Counted from the stretch's first letter, positions 31,640-43,393 are shown. The stretch is DNA of 64,000 nucleotides from Branchiostoma floridae (GCF_000003815.2 NC_049981.1:26931785-26995784), one strand, 5' to 3'. Notes: generated from the letters alone by a model not told the origin. A program made the numbers and translations.

Positions 31640-34550
31640 TCTCACCCATCGCGTGTTTGTCCAGCTATTTCTAGCATATTAAAGTCATAAATAACGTTGA
31701 TTAATGGCCATTAAGTATGTCGTTAACGGCTATTTTGACTGTAATTGATAATTACGCTTATATATAGAGCGGCGAATAAAAGTTTCGCCGTGGCTGATTA
31801 ATGACTCTGGAGCACCCGGCCCAAATACATCACCGGATCCTTCATTCCTCTCGTCCCCTTCCCAACCTTTTACATCACATCGTCTGATCGACGGAACATT
31901 GATAGTAAACAGTATTAAGAATTCATAGATTTGCCCGGTTTTAATAGCTGTTATTTGGTGGGGTCTGCTCTCACGTTATTTTTTTTTGAGGGGGGGGGGG
32001 GTGTAAAATCTTGGGTAGCGGCTCGATGGCAGAAAGGTCATTACAAAACGGTCCCTTTACATTCCATGAGGCAATCAATCAAATGGGAGGTATGTACACA
32101 AAAATGCCGCATGGAGCGAAAAAAATAAATCGGCAAAAATTTCACGTTCAAATGCTGGAAGTTGACGGAGCCTTTTTTGCAGTGGTAACGATGGTAGATA
32201 GCAATTTTCTTTACAGGGGGAGGACGTGGCCTCCTTGTTGTCGGAACAAGTACTTTCCGAGAAGACAATTTTATCTGCCGTACCCGCTGGGTTGATAAAA
32301 TGAATGTACACAAGTGCAGGCCGCCACCATTAATATTCCTGTCCTGGCAGGAGGGGTCGGGGATTGCTAGGCGAGCCCCTGCGCTGTCGAAACGCTACTT
32401 ATAGTTCGGCAATAAATTGCGTTCCAACGTAATCATCTCTCAGGTCAAACCTTGCGGTCCATTTCAGTTCCCCTTCATTATCTCCGAAAATTATTTTGCT
32501 CTTTCGCTCTAGTGGGGACGGGCGCTCTGGAAATTAATTGCCATTTTCCGTGAAATAATGCTGAACTTTACGTGCGCCCTTGTATTTGGCGAGCCGTAAC
32601 CCCGGGCGTTTTGATCGAGACCCACCAGGGCGAATCACGGAAGGGTTGGCACGCGATAATTCCGAGGACTCGACACTTTTATTTCGTGTGCACGTTCGTA
32701 TTTGTGAGCGTGTAGGAAACTACAGCTGCTGAAATAGTCTCCTCTATTGAAGTTCGTGTAATAAAGGGGCCAGGCCATTGTTAGGGCCTTCCAGATTGTG
32801 CCAATTTACTGTCGATAGAAATAAACGCGCTCTCCGATAACTTGTTGAAGCACAATTCATCAAGGCGTCACTCACCGCCACTAACGTCAGTCCCGGATGT
32901 CAATCATCCCGGGCGGCACTATTCGCACAGAGGGGGTGACAGGGGTTAAAAACCTCTTGTGACACGTTAATAGCCATTGAGAATAATTGAGTCGTCGGCG
33001 TCGTCAACGAACAATCGCATATCAGCGAGAAGTAATACTTGTAACCCTTCTTATCTCCAGTTAGGTAAATAGTTACCCTGTCGGGCGCTATGTGGCAACA
33101 GTGATGCGAGGCGCCTGGTCGCGCTTGTGGTGTGTACATACACCAGCGACAGCCAAGGACCTTTGCCACTGCACCTGTCGTTGTGGGTGGGTTATAAAGT
33201 AAAGCCGACAATTTACACTCGAAACAAATTCTACTCAAACATGTCGCTCAAGTCGCCTTGCTCAAGTGAGGGATTATACCGACAATTTCGACATTTACGT
33301 CTTGCCTCCTACGTCGACCGGTGTCAATATTACTGTTATATTCCGGGTCAAATTCACAGCCACATTCCGTGGAACATGTTCTCTCTGAAGCCCATATCCT
33401 TCCTACCATGAAAAATCTGGTGACAGAGACAAATAGAGATGTCAGAATGACGAAAGCCATGCGGTCATGGCGAACTCGTGCCCGACAAAGGATCGGGTAC
33501 ACCCAGGTAAATACCCCTGAAGTCTGGGGTAATTTACTGTGCCCACCTCTTAGACGGCTGGTCCCCATTGAATGTCAAATTAAAGCCTGAAGTGGTTGGA
33601 GATCTAAGGCGGAACGCCGGTTTGGGTGGATCAAACGAAAGTCTCAAAGTCCTTCCAAACATTGACATTTTGGATAAGAAGACAAAGAGTTTTCCTGTCT
33701 TACACAAGACTACAGTATATACGTACAGAACCGTTATGACTGAAGTGTATAGTATCTCATTTCAACATGGCGACGTCAATATATGTCATTGTTTTGCAAT
33801 AATACGCAATCGGCGTCTAGTTTTGGCAAGTAACTGGCATGTCATTTTTGTCAGTTGCTGAGGAACTTTGTCATCAATCTCGTGTACATGTACGGCAATC
33901 CTTCTAAGAAACGCCACTCTGCTGAAGTTGTCAGGCAGTAACCGTAGCCGGAGAGGAAGGCCACACATTCTCCACATAAATCAGATAAACGAGAAAAACA
34001 GGCCGACGGTTTCATGATTGGTAAGCTGTAGTTGACAAGAGCTAGGAGCGACAGCGATGTTGACCTTGGCTTGGATACCTCCCCACCCTGCAGTGGATAC
34101 AACCGTTGAACGTGTCCATCGGCAGTTCGTGGCACGTCCAAATATTTCTGTGGCGGCGGTGCGCCTTGAAAATACGGGCTGGACAATAGCGCAACTCAAC
34201 TACCCGATCTGTCCGTACTTGGTGATTTATCCCACTCAAAGCCGACTTGAAATGGCAACTGCCAGCTTTGGGCCAAGTCAGAATGTTTCACTCAGCGACT
34301 GGGCCGGTAAGAGAGCGCAGACTTCCTGGGCAGGTCGGGGTGCTGACACATCAAAGGGGCCCGCCAGCACCCGGTGTTTGTGGGATCTTATCGCGAGGAT
34401 TGACAGAGCAAACGTTGCATCCATCAGCGCGGGCCCAGCTGCCTAACCAACACATATATCACTCCTTGAAGGGGAACAGAAAATATTTGCCCCGCGAGCA
34501 AACTCGGGCCTTACGATACCGGCTGTAGCCAAATATTGTTGGCGGAGAAA
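31640..34550. other. single-copy, regulatory-looking non-coding DNA
   Basis: No repeats or convincing genes. Many homeodomain-type ATTA/TAAT cores are present, including the 14-bp perfect palindrome TTAATGGCCATTAA at 31701-31714 and ATTGATAATTA nearby, a TATATATA-like stretch at 31760, and a TGTCAATCA site near 32898. This is the look of a conserved cis-regulatory tract, but conservation cannot be tested here. A 94-codon plus frame at 32011-32295 is not supported as a gene. Confidence 0.4.
31701..31714. promoter_or_regulatory. 14-bp palindrome with paired homeodomain cores
   Basis: TTAATGGCCATTAA is a perfect palindrome holding TAAT and ATTA cores separated by four bases, an arrangement compatible with homeodomain dimers. 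Function is inference from the motif only. Confidence 0.35.
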
Positions 34551-35040
34551 CCCGGCCTAGAGATAGGACTGCATCGGGACACGAGTCTCACCGAACTTCT
34601 TAGCTTGATCCAAAATTGGCCAAAGAGACTGACTTATTTGCCAGACCCAGGGTTGCCTATCAGTGTAACTTAAGTTAATGACAAGCTTACTTCTATAACC
34701 TATTCGCCAAATTGTATCATTTTTTTCCAGAAACCCACGGCGTCTGGTAGAGACTTGTGGAATAATAGAGAGAACCATAATAAAGCATTGGGTTGGGCCT
34801 CTAGTTATCACCTCAATTTAGTTCTCTTAACTTTTAGAATTTCATTTCAGCCCACCTAAGAGTTTTTCCCATAGAAAGGCGTCCGAAACATATGAGCTTA
34901 CTCGTTGTTCCACGTTATATTTTAGCAATAAGAGAGACTGGCTTACATAAAAGTTGGGGAAATGGTGTTGAGACTAACCCACAACTTAATGCATTGTACT
35001 TTTTTTCAGTCTAGAATGTCAGTCCATTGTTTTATTAAAA

Positions 35041-35239
35041 CAGTAGGGTCCAGCCGTATACAGCAGGTCATGCACAGCAGACCATATATGAGCAGGTAGC
35101 ATGCAGTATTCTAGAGGCGCTACACAGCAGACAATACACAGCAGGCCATATCACGATAGCAGGTGTATACAATATGGTGTAGGTCGTATACAGTCGGCCA
35201 CTGTGAAGTATGAAGCTGGCTGTATACAGTCCGGTACAG
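35041..35239 (+). repeat. degenerate short tandem repeat around CAGCAG(G/A)CCATA
   Basis: Irregularly spaced, degenerate copies of TA(T/C)ACAGCAG(G/A)(T/C)CAT recur across 200 bases up to the left end of the hAT-type element. Unit length varies between about 15 and 30 bases. No coding potential. Confidence 0.5.
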
Positions 35240-36947
35240 CAGCGTTCCCGCCAGGCATACGTCTTTACGTCTTTGGACGCATTTTTTCCTGGAAAGACGC
35301 ACTCGGCTCAGCTGAATGCGTCCATAAAAAAATATGAAAGAAAGGCTGACCTGTACCACCAGTGTACAAAATGTATCTGGAATCTTTTTAAAAATCTGTC
35401 TTTATACGAAGGAATCCTACCTTTACAATTTATACTTCAAATTCTTCACTTTCCGGTCATCCTAGTAGTCTGGGCATGGGGCGGAGCGCGGCACGCTTTA
35501 CAACTAGCGGACCCATGTGCGACACACCCAGCCACGCGCCAGTCTGAGCTGTCCGTTGCGCAATGTAATTTTTTGTAGTCCGTGAAATACGTCTGACAGT
35601 CAGCATTCTTTAACACTCGAAGAAATCTTATGCAGATTTTATATTCTGATATTAACATGATACTTACTTGTCCTCAGTTTCACGTATTTGTTAAAGATTT
35701 GTGGGTAATACTAGTATTGAACAAGCAAACTGCTCTGCGCGAGTGCTGCACATCTCAACAAAAGTTCTCACACTGTGGGCAGTTGATTGGCAGTCGGTAT
35801 CTTTGACAACAGGCCGCTAGCGCCAAGCAGTCTAGATTGGCCACCAGGTCCAAATCCAATCATCTTAATAACCAATCAGCATTTGATAAATGTAATGTTG
35901 CACTCTGTTATTGGTCACCGGAAAAAAAACAAAAGTTACCGAGTATTAGCGCACGTGACGTTGGTAGCCGCCCGTGTCGTCTGGCAACTTGACTTTCTTC
36001 CCTAGCTGCTAACAAAAAACGGTGCGCGGTAAATAAGTGAAGAATCCAAAACTATACACTTTATTTCTTATTTACAAAATTTCTTTTATTTCAAAAAGAC
36101 AAAATTTGCGGCAGAAAAGGGGCCGCAATATTGTTGTCAAGCGTCGATCGAGTCGGCTGTGCACTCCGTGGCACATGTCACGGCACGCCCCCCTCCCCAG
36201 ACGGACCGTCGATCGCAGCGCCGTCTTTCTGGCTACTGCTTCAAGGTTACACCGGCAATGATCACTGCCAAAGAGGCAGCAGATCGTCCTCCTCGAGTGA
36301 TGTATAACGTTCTTGGTCTATTTAAAAAGAAATCCAGCCAAAGATTTCACGCCGAAAACGGGGTTACCTGAGGTCGCAGGAACAAACGCACGCTCGTGGA
36401 AAATGACGGCAAGGCCTTGTAAAACCCCACCGATTCAAAACATTTGACTAAAATCATCGGGCAAAATAGAAAAAAGACACAAAGTGTGATGGCGCCATTA
36501 TTTTATCGTCTCGGAAAAATTTTTGATGCGGGAGGGCGCAACATCGATCGCACGAGGTAACGTTAGACATTTTTTTTTCAATGACGGAAAATAATTGGCA
36601 GAATTTTTTTCACGGGCTGACGGACAGGCTAGGCCGCTAGAGCCCTGTTTCGAAGCATCAAAAATCCAAAATTTTCATATAGATATGTCTGGACAAATAA
36701 TACCCGGGCCAGATCACGGAAGGCTGATTCCCTGTGCTTACAGTTGTTTTTAATATACGTATTTTGATGAAGAGGGTGGTCGTCGATAACTGAAAATGGG
36801 AGTAAAAGAGGCAACCGACATCCAATCTCAAGTGCATGATTATCCTCTCAAATTGCAGGAAATTGTGTTCTAGAGGGTTTGAAAATCCAAATTTTCCCGG
36901 GGGAGCATGCCCCCGGACCCCCCTAGAATGCGAGCGCCTGCGGCGCT
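35240..36947 (-). mobile_element. hAT-type element, left copy (runs into the assembly gap)
   Basis: This is the mirror image of the right copy at 37341-39126: coordinates sum to 74366 over the whole visible length, and I see no mismatch in the parts I compared. The outer end is CAGCGTTCCCGCCAGG at 35240. The inner end would fall at about 37025, inside the gap. Its outer flank (CGGTACAG) differs from the duplication around the right copy, so the two are separate insertions rather than one element assembled twice. No transposase frame is recognisable. Confidence 0.8.
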
Positions 36948-37136
36948 NNNNNNNNNNNNNNNNNNNNNNNNNNNNNNNNNNNNNNNNNNNNNNNNNNNNN
37001 NNNNNNNNNNNNNNNNNNNNNNNNNNNNNNNNNNNNNNNNNNNNNNNNNNNNNNNNNNNNNNNNNNNNNNNNNNNNNNNNNNNNNNNNNNNNNNNNNNNN
37101 NNNNNNNNNNNNNNNNNNNNNNNNNNNNNNNNNNNN
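36948..37136. other. assembly gap (189 N) between inverted copies
   Basis: The gap lies in the spacer of a ~1.7-kb inverted repeat, a structure that defeats assembly and sequencing. If the N count reflects true size, the first ~78 N would be the missing inner end of the left element. Confidence 0.95.
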
Positions 37137-37176
37137 TTAAGTTGCGATATTGCTCCAACGGATTATGCCGTTAGGA

Positions 37177-37283
37177 GATTGGCGGTGCAACTTTGGTATG
37201 GAGCAAGTCATCGTGTTCACATTCTGTACCGTGCTTCAGTTTAAACCATCTCATGCTCCATACCAAAGTTGGCACCGCCAATC
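37177..37283. repeat. short inverted repeat in the spacer between hAT-type copies
   Basis: Arms GATTGGCGGTGCAACTTTGG-TATGGAGCA (37177-37205) and its complement (37254-37283) differ by one inserted base. The loop is about 48 bases. It may be an independent small fold-back element. Confidence 0.7.
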
Positions 37284-37340
37284 ATGCTTCAGCACAGAAA
37301 GTAGAACAGCCACATGAAAAAAATAACATACTAGTAGTCC

Positions 37341-39126
37341 CAGCGTTCCCGCCAGGTTTTTGAAAGTATGCGTCCAAATATTTGGGAGGGGCGTAATGAG
37401 CGCCGGAGGCGCGAGACGAGCGCCGCAGGCGCTCGCATTCTAGGGGGGTCCGGGGGCATGCTCCCCCGGGAAAATTTGGATTTTCAAACCCTCTAGAACA
37501 CAATTTCCTGCAATTTGAGAGGATAATCATGCACTTGAGATTGGATGTCGGTTGCCTCTTTTACTCCCATTTTCAGTTATCGACGACCACCCTCTTCATC
37601 AAAATACGTATATTAAAAACAACTGTAAGCACAGGGAATCAGCCTTCCGTGATCTGGCCCGGGTATTATTTGTCCAGACATATCTATATGAAAATTTTGG
37701 ATTTTTGATGCTTCGAAACAGGGCTCTAGCGGCCTAGCCTGTCCGTCAGCCCGTGAAAAAAATTCTGCCAATTATTTTCCGTCATTGAAAAAAAAATGTC
37801 TAACGTTACCTCGTGCGATCGATGTTGCGCCCTCCCGCATCAAAAATTTTTCCGAGACGATAAAATAATGGCGCCATCACACTTTGTGTCTTTTTTCTAT
37901 TTTGCCCGATGATTTTAGTCAAATGTTTTGAATCGGTGGGGTTTTACAAGGCCTTGCCGTCATTTTCCACGAGCGTGCGTTTGTTCCTGCGACCTCAGGT
38001 AACCCCGTTTTCGGCGTGAAATCTTTGGCTGGATTTCTTTTTAAATAGACCAAGAACGTTATACATCACTCGAGGAGGACGATCTGCTGCCTCTTTGGCA
38101 GTGATCATTGCCGGTGTAACCTTGAAGCAGTAGCCAGAAAGACGGCGCTGCGATCGACGGTCCGTCTGGGGAGGGGGGCGTGCCGTGACATGTGCCACGG
38201 AGTGCACAGCCGACTCGATCGACGCTTGACAACAATATTGCGGCCCCTTTTCTGCCGCAAATTTTGTCTTTTTGAAATAAAAGAAATTTTGTAAATAAGA
38301 AATAAAGTGTATAGTTTTGGATTCTTCACTTATTTACCGCGCACCGTTTTTTGTTAGCAGCTAGGGAAGAAAGTCAAGTTGCCAGACGACACGGGCGGCT
38401 ACCAACGTCACGTGCGCTAATACTCGGTAACTTTTGTTTTTTTTCCGGTGACCAATAACAGAGTGCAACATTACATTTATCAAATGCTGATTGGTTATTA
38501 AGATGATTGGATTTGGACCTGGTGGCCAATCTAGACTGCTTGGCGCTAGCGGCCTGTTGTCAAAGATACCGACTGCCAATCAACTGCCCACAGTGTGAGA
38601 ACTTTTGTTGAGATGTGCAGCACTCGCGCAGAGCAGTTTGCTTGTTCAATACTAGTATTACCCACAAATCTTTAACAAATACGTGAAACTGAGGACAAGT
38701 AAGTATCATGTTAATATCAGAATATAAAATCTGCATAAGATTTCTTCGAGTGTTAAAGAATGCTGACTGTCAGACGTATTTCACGGACTACAAAAAATTA
38801 CATTGCGCAACGGACAGCTCAGACTGGCGCGTGGCTGGGTGTGTCGCACATGGGTCCGCTAGTTGTAAAGCGTGCCGCGCTCCGCCCCATGCCCAGACTA
38901 CTAGGATGACCGGAAAGTGAAGAATTTGAAGTATAAATTGTAAAGGTAGGATTCCTTCGTATAAAGACAGATTTTTAAAAAGATTCCAGATACATTTTGT
39001 ACACTGGTGGTACAGGTCAGCCTTTCTTTCATATTTTTTTATGGACGCATTCAGCTGAGCCGAGTGCGTCTTTCCAGGAAAAAATGCGTCCAAAGACGTA
39101 AAGACGTATGCCTGGCGGGAACGCTG
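37341..39126 (+). mobile_element. complete hAT-type element, 1786 bp, 8-bp target duplication
   Basis: The terminal inverted repeats are CAGCGTTCCCGCCAGG at 37341 and its complement ending at 39126. AGTAGTCC is duplicated exactly at 37333-37340 and 39127-39134. A CAGNG terminus with an 8-bp duplication is the hAT signature. Just inside the left end is a run with GAGCGCC-GAGGCGC and GGGGGGTCCGGGGGCATGCT, a GC-rich subterminal block. Open frames are at most ~100 codons and none is transposase-like, so the element is probably non-autonomous. Confidence 0.85.
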
Positions 39127-39174
39127 AGTAGTCCACTTGTCAGTGCCTCTCCCATGACTTCATGTTCTGCCACT

Positions 39175-39310
39175 CCCCCCCCCCCCCCATCAACTTCTAA
39201 CTGGTGTAGTCCCAACATAGTAGTACAATTCATCAAGAGTTATGCTGACCACAAATATCTGGAAACGCAAATACCACATACACACACTGTGACACACACA
39301 CGCACGCACG

Positions 39311-39341
<31 letters not shown>

Positions 39342-39368
39342 CGACACCCACCCACCCACACGCACACC
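39175..39368 (+). repeat. poly-C run and (CA)n microsatellite
   Basis: Thirteen C at 39175-39187, then a CA/CG dinucleotide-rich tract at about 39279-39368. Open frames on both strands here are artefacts. Confidence 0.85.
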
Positions 39369-39369
39369 A

Positions 39370-40000
39370 TTTTTCATGGTGACAATAAACACTATAAAGT
39401 ACTTCCTCGGATGATACATGAAACATATAGAAAACGCCTTCATGGAATTACCGTCAACTTCAATGTGTGTTTTCATCTGAAATAAACGATACGAGTGCCA
39501 TAAGAGGTCATATGTGTCGGACCCCTAACCTAAAAGCATGACAAGTCCGTACGAGTATTAGACCGTGCACTTTGTCAGTGGTACCGACCATTGCCGCCCA
39601 AAAGCAGGCAGCTTTACCCGGATCAAGTCCTTGGCTGGAAGTCTGCTAATGATGGTGTAAGAGTGATCCCACCTTGAGCCCTGCAGAGCCCGGGCATACG
39701 TAATGCCAGGCGGCACCCTTACCGCGACACCTGGTGTACTGGGAGATGCGCGGATATGTAACGTTACATGTCGTAAATTGTTGTACACATATACTGTATA
39801 GTATATCGTCAAGCAGATATGTATGGTTCTGATTCGCCATTCCGCGCGTTTTGTGCGTCGTTTATTATTATTTTTTTTTAGTTGCCTCGTTACACAATAT
39901 CGTTTTATTGTTTATTCGCACAGAAAATGATATGTCACAGTAGAGCATTCAGGAGAATTCGGAATTCTCAGAGGAGAGACTGGAATTCCAACTTACGAAA
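39370..40000. other. non-coding, nothing recognised
   Basis: Unique sequence; short open frames at 39558-39840 lack recognisable features. Confidence 0.4.
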
Positions 40001-40004
40001 ATGC

Positions 40005-40330
40005 TGAAGCTTATTGTTTGAAAAGTTAGTTTAAAGTTTTTAAGAAGCTAACCATGGACTAAGGTACTGTAGTACACTGGTGAGTAGCATACAGCATATT
40101 CTTGACATTTAAATACATGTAACAGAAAATAAGGACAAAACTTCTGCTGTATAACTTGTTAAAAATTTGAAATTTGCTATATTTAGATTAGGTACTGTTA
40201 TACACTTGTGAGTAATACACAGCACACTTATAAGTGTTAGAAAAAATATAAACCCGTTGCTGTATTGTTTGAAACTTTGAAGTTTAGCTAATATAGTAAG
40301 TCAGTAATATACAGCACATCAAGTGATTGC
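40005..40330 (+). repeat. diverged tandem repeat, ~110-125-bp unit, about 2.5 copies
   Basis: GGTACTGTAGTACACTGGTG (near 40061) and GGTACTGTTATACACTTGTG (near 40190) start successive units. Each continues with AGTA..A(T/C)ACAGCA(T/C)A and later a TTTGAAA..TTTG segment, and a third partial unit follows at about 40300. Confidence 0.6.
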
Positions 40331-40761
40331 AAAATGAATTCCTATCTTTTCTAGGGCAAATTGGGATGCCAATATTTCCGAATACTCCTGTTTTCCAATC
40401 TCTACTTTGACTTTATTCAGATCCACTTTTAGCTATTACAACAATGTCAAACATTATGTTGCCAGCTATTCTTCCAGTGGTCTACATAAAATACATTAAT
40501 ACACGCACAACATTACATAAATACAAAACATAATATGTACAATGCAAACACAGACAGCAACTCGAATATAATAGAAGTAAAAAAACAAGTGGAAAACATT
40601 GGTATTTTTTGAGGGGGGGGCTCAAGCTTACTAGATACATGAGCAAAAAAATCTAACCTCATAAAAGAAACAAGTGGAAATCATATAACAATAAGACAAA
40701 ACGAACTAAGAGACAGAGAGCTGCGCCTTTCCCCTGATGGTCGTTTCTGGATGGTCCTGAC

Positions 40762-41083
40762 CAGGGCTCTAGCCAGCGTCCGTTTTTCCGTCAATTGACA
40801 GAAATTTGCTACGTGTGACGTAAATGTTTTTAAACCAATCCGTCAACCTTGACGGACAAAAAATCTTGTTGGAAGCTACAGGCAGCTTGGGGACGCTGTC
40901 CACGGTCGGAAAGTTTGTTTTGCTATTGTTATGATTGTTGACATAGTGTGTCGGCATCCTTTCGCATACGATAATGTAATTAAAAACCCGTTTTTCAAGG
41001 TCTCAGTTCTGTCGTTCTATCCTAATTTTCGCAACAATGGGAATTGGCTGACGGAAAAACATTTCGAGCTGGCTAGAGCCCTG
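40762..41083. mobile_element. 322-bp hAT MITE with an exact 8-bp target duplication
   Basis: The terminal inverted repeats are CAGGGCTCTAGCCAGC and GCTGGCTAGAGCCCTG (perfect 16 bp), with TTTTTCCGTCA repeated slightly further in on both sides. GTCCTGAC is duplicated exactly at 40754-40761 and 41084-41091 and fits the nTnnnnAn hAT preference. The interior is non-coding. A related terminus (CAGGGCTCTAGCGGC) occurs inside each of the two large hAT-type copies, at about 37719 on the right one. Confidence 0.9.
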
Positions 41084-41537
41084 GTCCTGACCGAACTTTG
41101 TATTTTACTTGCATATTTTTGCGAAGTTTGTGTTTTGTGCCATTACTCATATTGAGTTGACGAAGACTGTAAGGGATTATTATCATTAACTCGGCATATA
41201 TCTTCTTTTGCTTTTTTTCTGGAACATCTCTAGTACAACATGTGCTAGAACTCACGGTTTTCAACAATCTAGCTATTTGCTGGAGTGTTACTACCTGCAG
41301 GTCTAACCTTCATTGACGTATCTTGAGTACTCGTAGATGAGGGTGTTAACATCACGTGTAAAGCGTCATTACAAAAATGTGCCTAGCGCCTGACGTGCGC
41401 GTCTTAACGTTACGTCTTTCCTGTCTCCACATACTTTTGTTTGTTTAGCTCCTGACTCCGAGGACTCTAATTGTTGTTCATCGCTGTGTGCTTGTGTGGC
41501 AATGGTATTGTTAGAAAAGCAAAAAAAAATAGCATGA

Positions 41538-41793
41538 TTACTCACGGAGCGTCACGAAGCACGGAAAGAAAAAGTAGTTAAGAGGCTCGTATACGTCATC
41601 TTCATTGATGTCTAGTTTTACATGACGTATTTGAGTTCTGAACACCAAATCAAAGCCTTGCCACTCGTAGTTTGTAGTCTTTACCAGACTTGATGACTGA
41701 CTGGGGAAATCATGGTAGAAATTGGCCAAATAGACTGAATGACAGGCAACCCATGGTCGTGATACTTTGTTGTCATGATGTTTTGTGAAGATG
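41538..41793 (-). CDS. candidate exon of an unidentified gene, minus strand
   Basis: On the minus strand a pyrimidine-rich acceptor (CTTCTTACGTTGTTTTCTAG) is followed by an open frame of 84 codons ending in a stop. It contains HHDNKVSRPWVACHSVYLAN and HVKLDINEDDVYEPL, with an amino-acid mix that looks protein-like rather than low-complexity. A further short exon-like segment ending at a donor-like AAG|GTTAGA lies at about 41308-41391. No domain is recognised, and no start codon or upstream partner exon is secure. It could be a terminal exon, a remnant or chance. Confidence 0.3.
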
Positions 41794-42099
41794 CTAGAAA
41801 ACAACGTAAGAAGCAGGAATGTTACTTAATGATTCAAACGTATTGCTATTCATGCAGACAGTAGAGGCTTAAGGAAACTTCACAAAGTTTTAAGCAGTCT
41901 ACACATGTTTTGCTTATCAACAGCATTTTTTGCTTGTTGACATATATTGCAAGCATATGTTAGAATCAGACAATGCAGTGATTGACATTATTGTAAAAAG
42001 GGACTCCTCAAATACTACTTTTGGCTATATCTATGTTACTTCCGGCTAATGGCTCCATTGTTAAGAAAAGTCGAAAAGTCTATAGACATTCAGAGGAAT

Positions 42100-42905
42100 G
42101 ATACACGTAAAAGTTATAGGATTCTGCTAACAAAAAACACGGTATCAAAGGTTACAGCAGTGGTATATGAACAACCACCTGCATGAGACCTAAACGCTTT
42201 CCATAAAGACATCAACCAAATCAACTATTTGCAGGGCTCCGCACTTGCCAACTAACTTTAGCTAACTGGTTAGCAAGCGAAAGGATTGAGCCAGCGGTTA
42301 TTACGAAGGATGATACTCAGGCTTAATTAAAAAAAAAACTTGCCTCCTCCCTCATGACCACAATGAAAAAGCGGCCTGCAGACCAATTTGAACTTCTCAG
42401 CAACAAATAAAAAGTACAATATGAACATAGCAACTGTGCTTTACTCTGCTACATAGTTCAACATCGCATTTCATTTTATCTAATCTTCAATACATCTAGT
42501 AGCCCCTTTATACCCCTGTTACATTTGGCCGAAATCGATCGGACGACGATTCTGCGGCAATCGCCCGAGCCTCGCTTATAATAATAACTTTATTGCACAA
42601 CAATAGTACAAGGTACAAAGTATGGCTTTTATGTGACAGGGGCGGTTTTCATATGAAAAATACGTGCAACCTTCTGTCGATCTTAGATATGGCCGATCTT
42701 CCATCGATACACACGAAGATCGTGGATAATGTGACATGGTATAAACAGATGTTGATTTCCTTGGGACCAGATAACATCGGAAAGCATTGAGACATAGATC
42801 ACATAACAGACAATGAAACACATATACAGAAATTGACATGGCGGTCATAAAAAAGGAATGGATAATACAACATGTAAAGCTAGCTTTACAAAAGCAAACA
42901 AATCG
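42100..42905. other. non-coding with repeat-like tail
   Basis: Around 42520-42570 are CGATCGGACGACGATT-type blocks like those of decayed elements elsewhere in the window. On the minus strand a possible polyadenylation signal AATAAA is followed by an ATT-rich tail at about 42580-42596, which could end either a retroposon or a transcript. Confidence 0.3.
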
Positions 42906-42910
42906 TCAAG

Positions 42911-43072
42911 TCACAGTCGTGATTCGAGGCCATCGGTTTCGACCTCTCCTGTGCCTGCCTTCACGACTTCAGTTGTCACCACGACTTCTCCTAAGTGGTT
43001 TGGAGAGGACGATTTGGGTTCAGATGAGCCACTTATATCAGCAATTGGAGTTTTGATTTCTTCCGTAGACAT
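42911..43072 (-). CDS. candidate short coding exon, minus strand
   Basis: A 53-codon frame starts at ATG 43072 (context AAAACATGTC, with an in-frame TAA two codons upstream) and ends with TGA at 42911. It contains MSTEEIKTPIADISGSSEP and EVVVTTEVVKAGTGEVETDG, an acidic, Ser/Thr-rich composition typical of disordered protein. A possible AATAAA signal lies about 320 bases downstream. The overlapping plus-strand frame is less plausible. No family recognised. Confidence 0.25.
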   Translation of the reverse strand: MSTEEIKTPIADISGSSEPKSSSPNHLGEVVVTTEVVKAGTGEVETDGLESRL

Positions 43073-43246
43073 GTTTTACAAGTGTTGAAGTGACGCAAAA
43101 GCTGTCTCTTCTACGTCACTTCACCTTGGTGATGACGATAATACACAGTATAACAAAGCCTTCGTAATCAGTGTGACGGCTGTTTCTTGAACAAGACAGG
43201 AAGACACGTGCAGTCTCTGACATATGACTTTTCGGGAGAGTGACAC

Positions 43247-43393
43247 CTATTGTCTAGTGACTCTCATCCCAGGTTCAGGATAATCTTCAGATTGATCATC
43301 ACATGGATTATTTCGTTCAGAGTCAGTCCCAAAACGTGATGCAAAAGTGAAATAAACTATGTCTAAATCTTTAAAATTAGGAGATGAAAAATG
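43247..43393 (-). pseudogene. candidate terminal exon of an unidentified minus-strand gene
   Basis: A pyrimidine-rich acceptor ending CTTCTTACAG lies just before 43393 and is followed by a phase-0 frame of 48 codons with DLDIVYFTFASRFGTDSE and then the acidic CDDQSEDYPEPG before a TAG stop. It is phase-compatible with the donor at 43730, giving a 336-bp intron. Because the upstream frame has a stop codon, I list the pair as a probable pseudogene. Family unknown. Confidence 0.35.

Noticed and set aside
32011-32295. 94-codon plus-strand frame and its minus-strand shadow
   Set aside because: Both strands are open over the same interval, there is no splice support and the surrounding tract looks regulatory.
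36658-37174. Frames of up to 166 codons crossing the 189-N gap
   Set aside because: Same artefact; the sequence on the left side is a transposon end.
35240-39126. One element assembled twice in opposite orientation
   Set aside because: The outer flanks differ and the right copy has its own exact 8-bp duplication, favouring two insertions, though long reads are needed to be sure.
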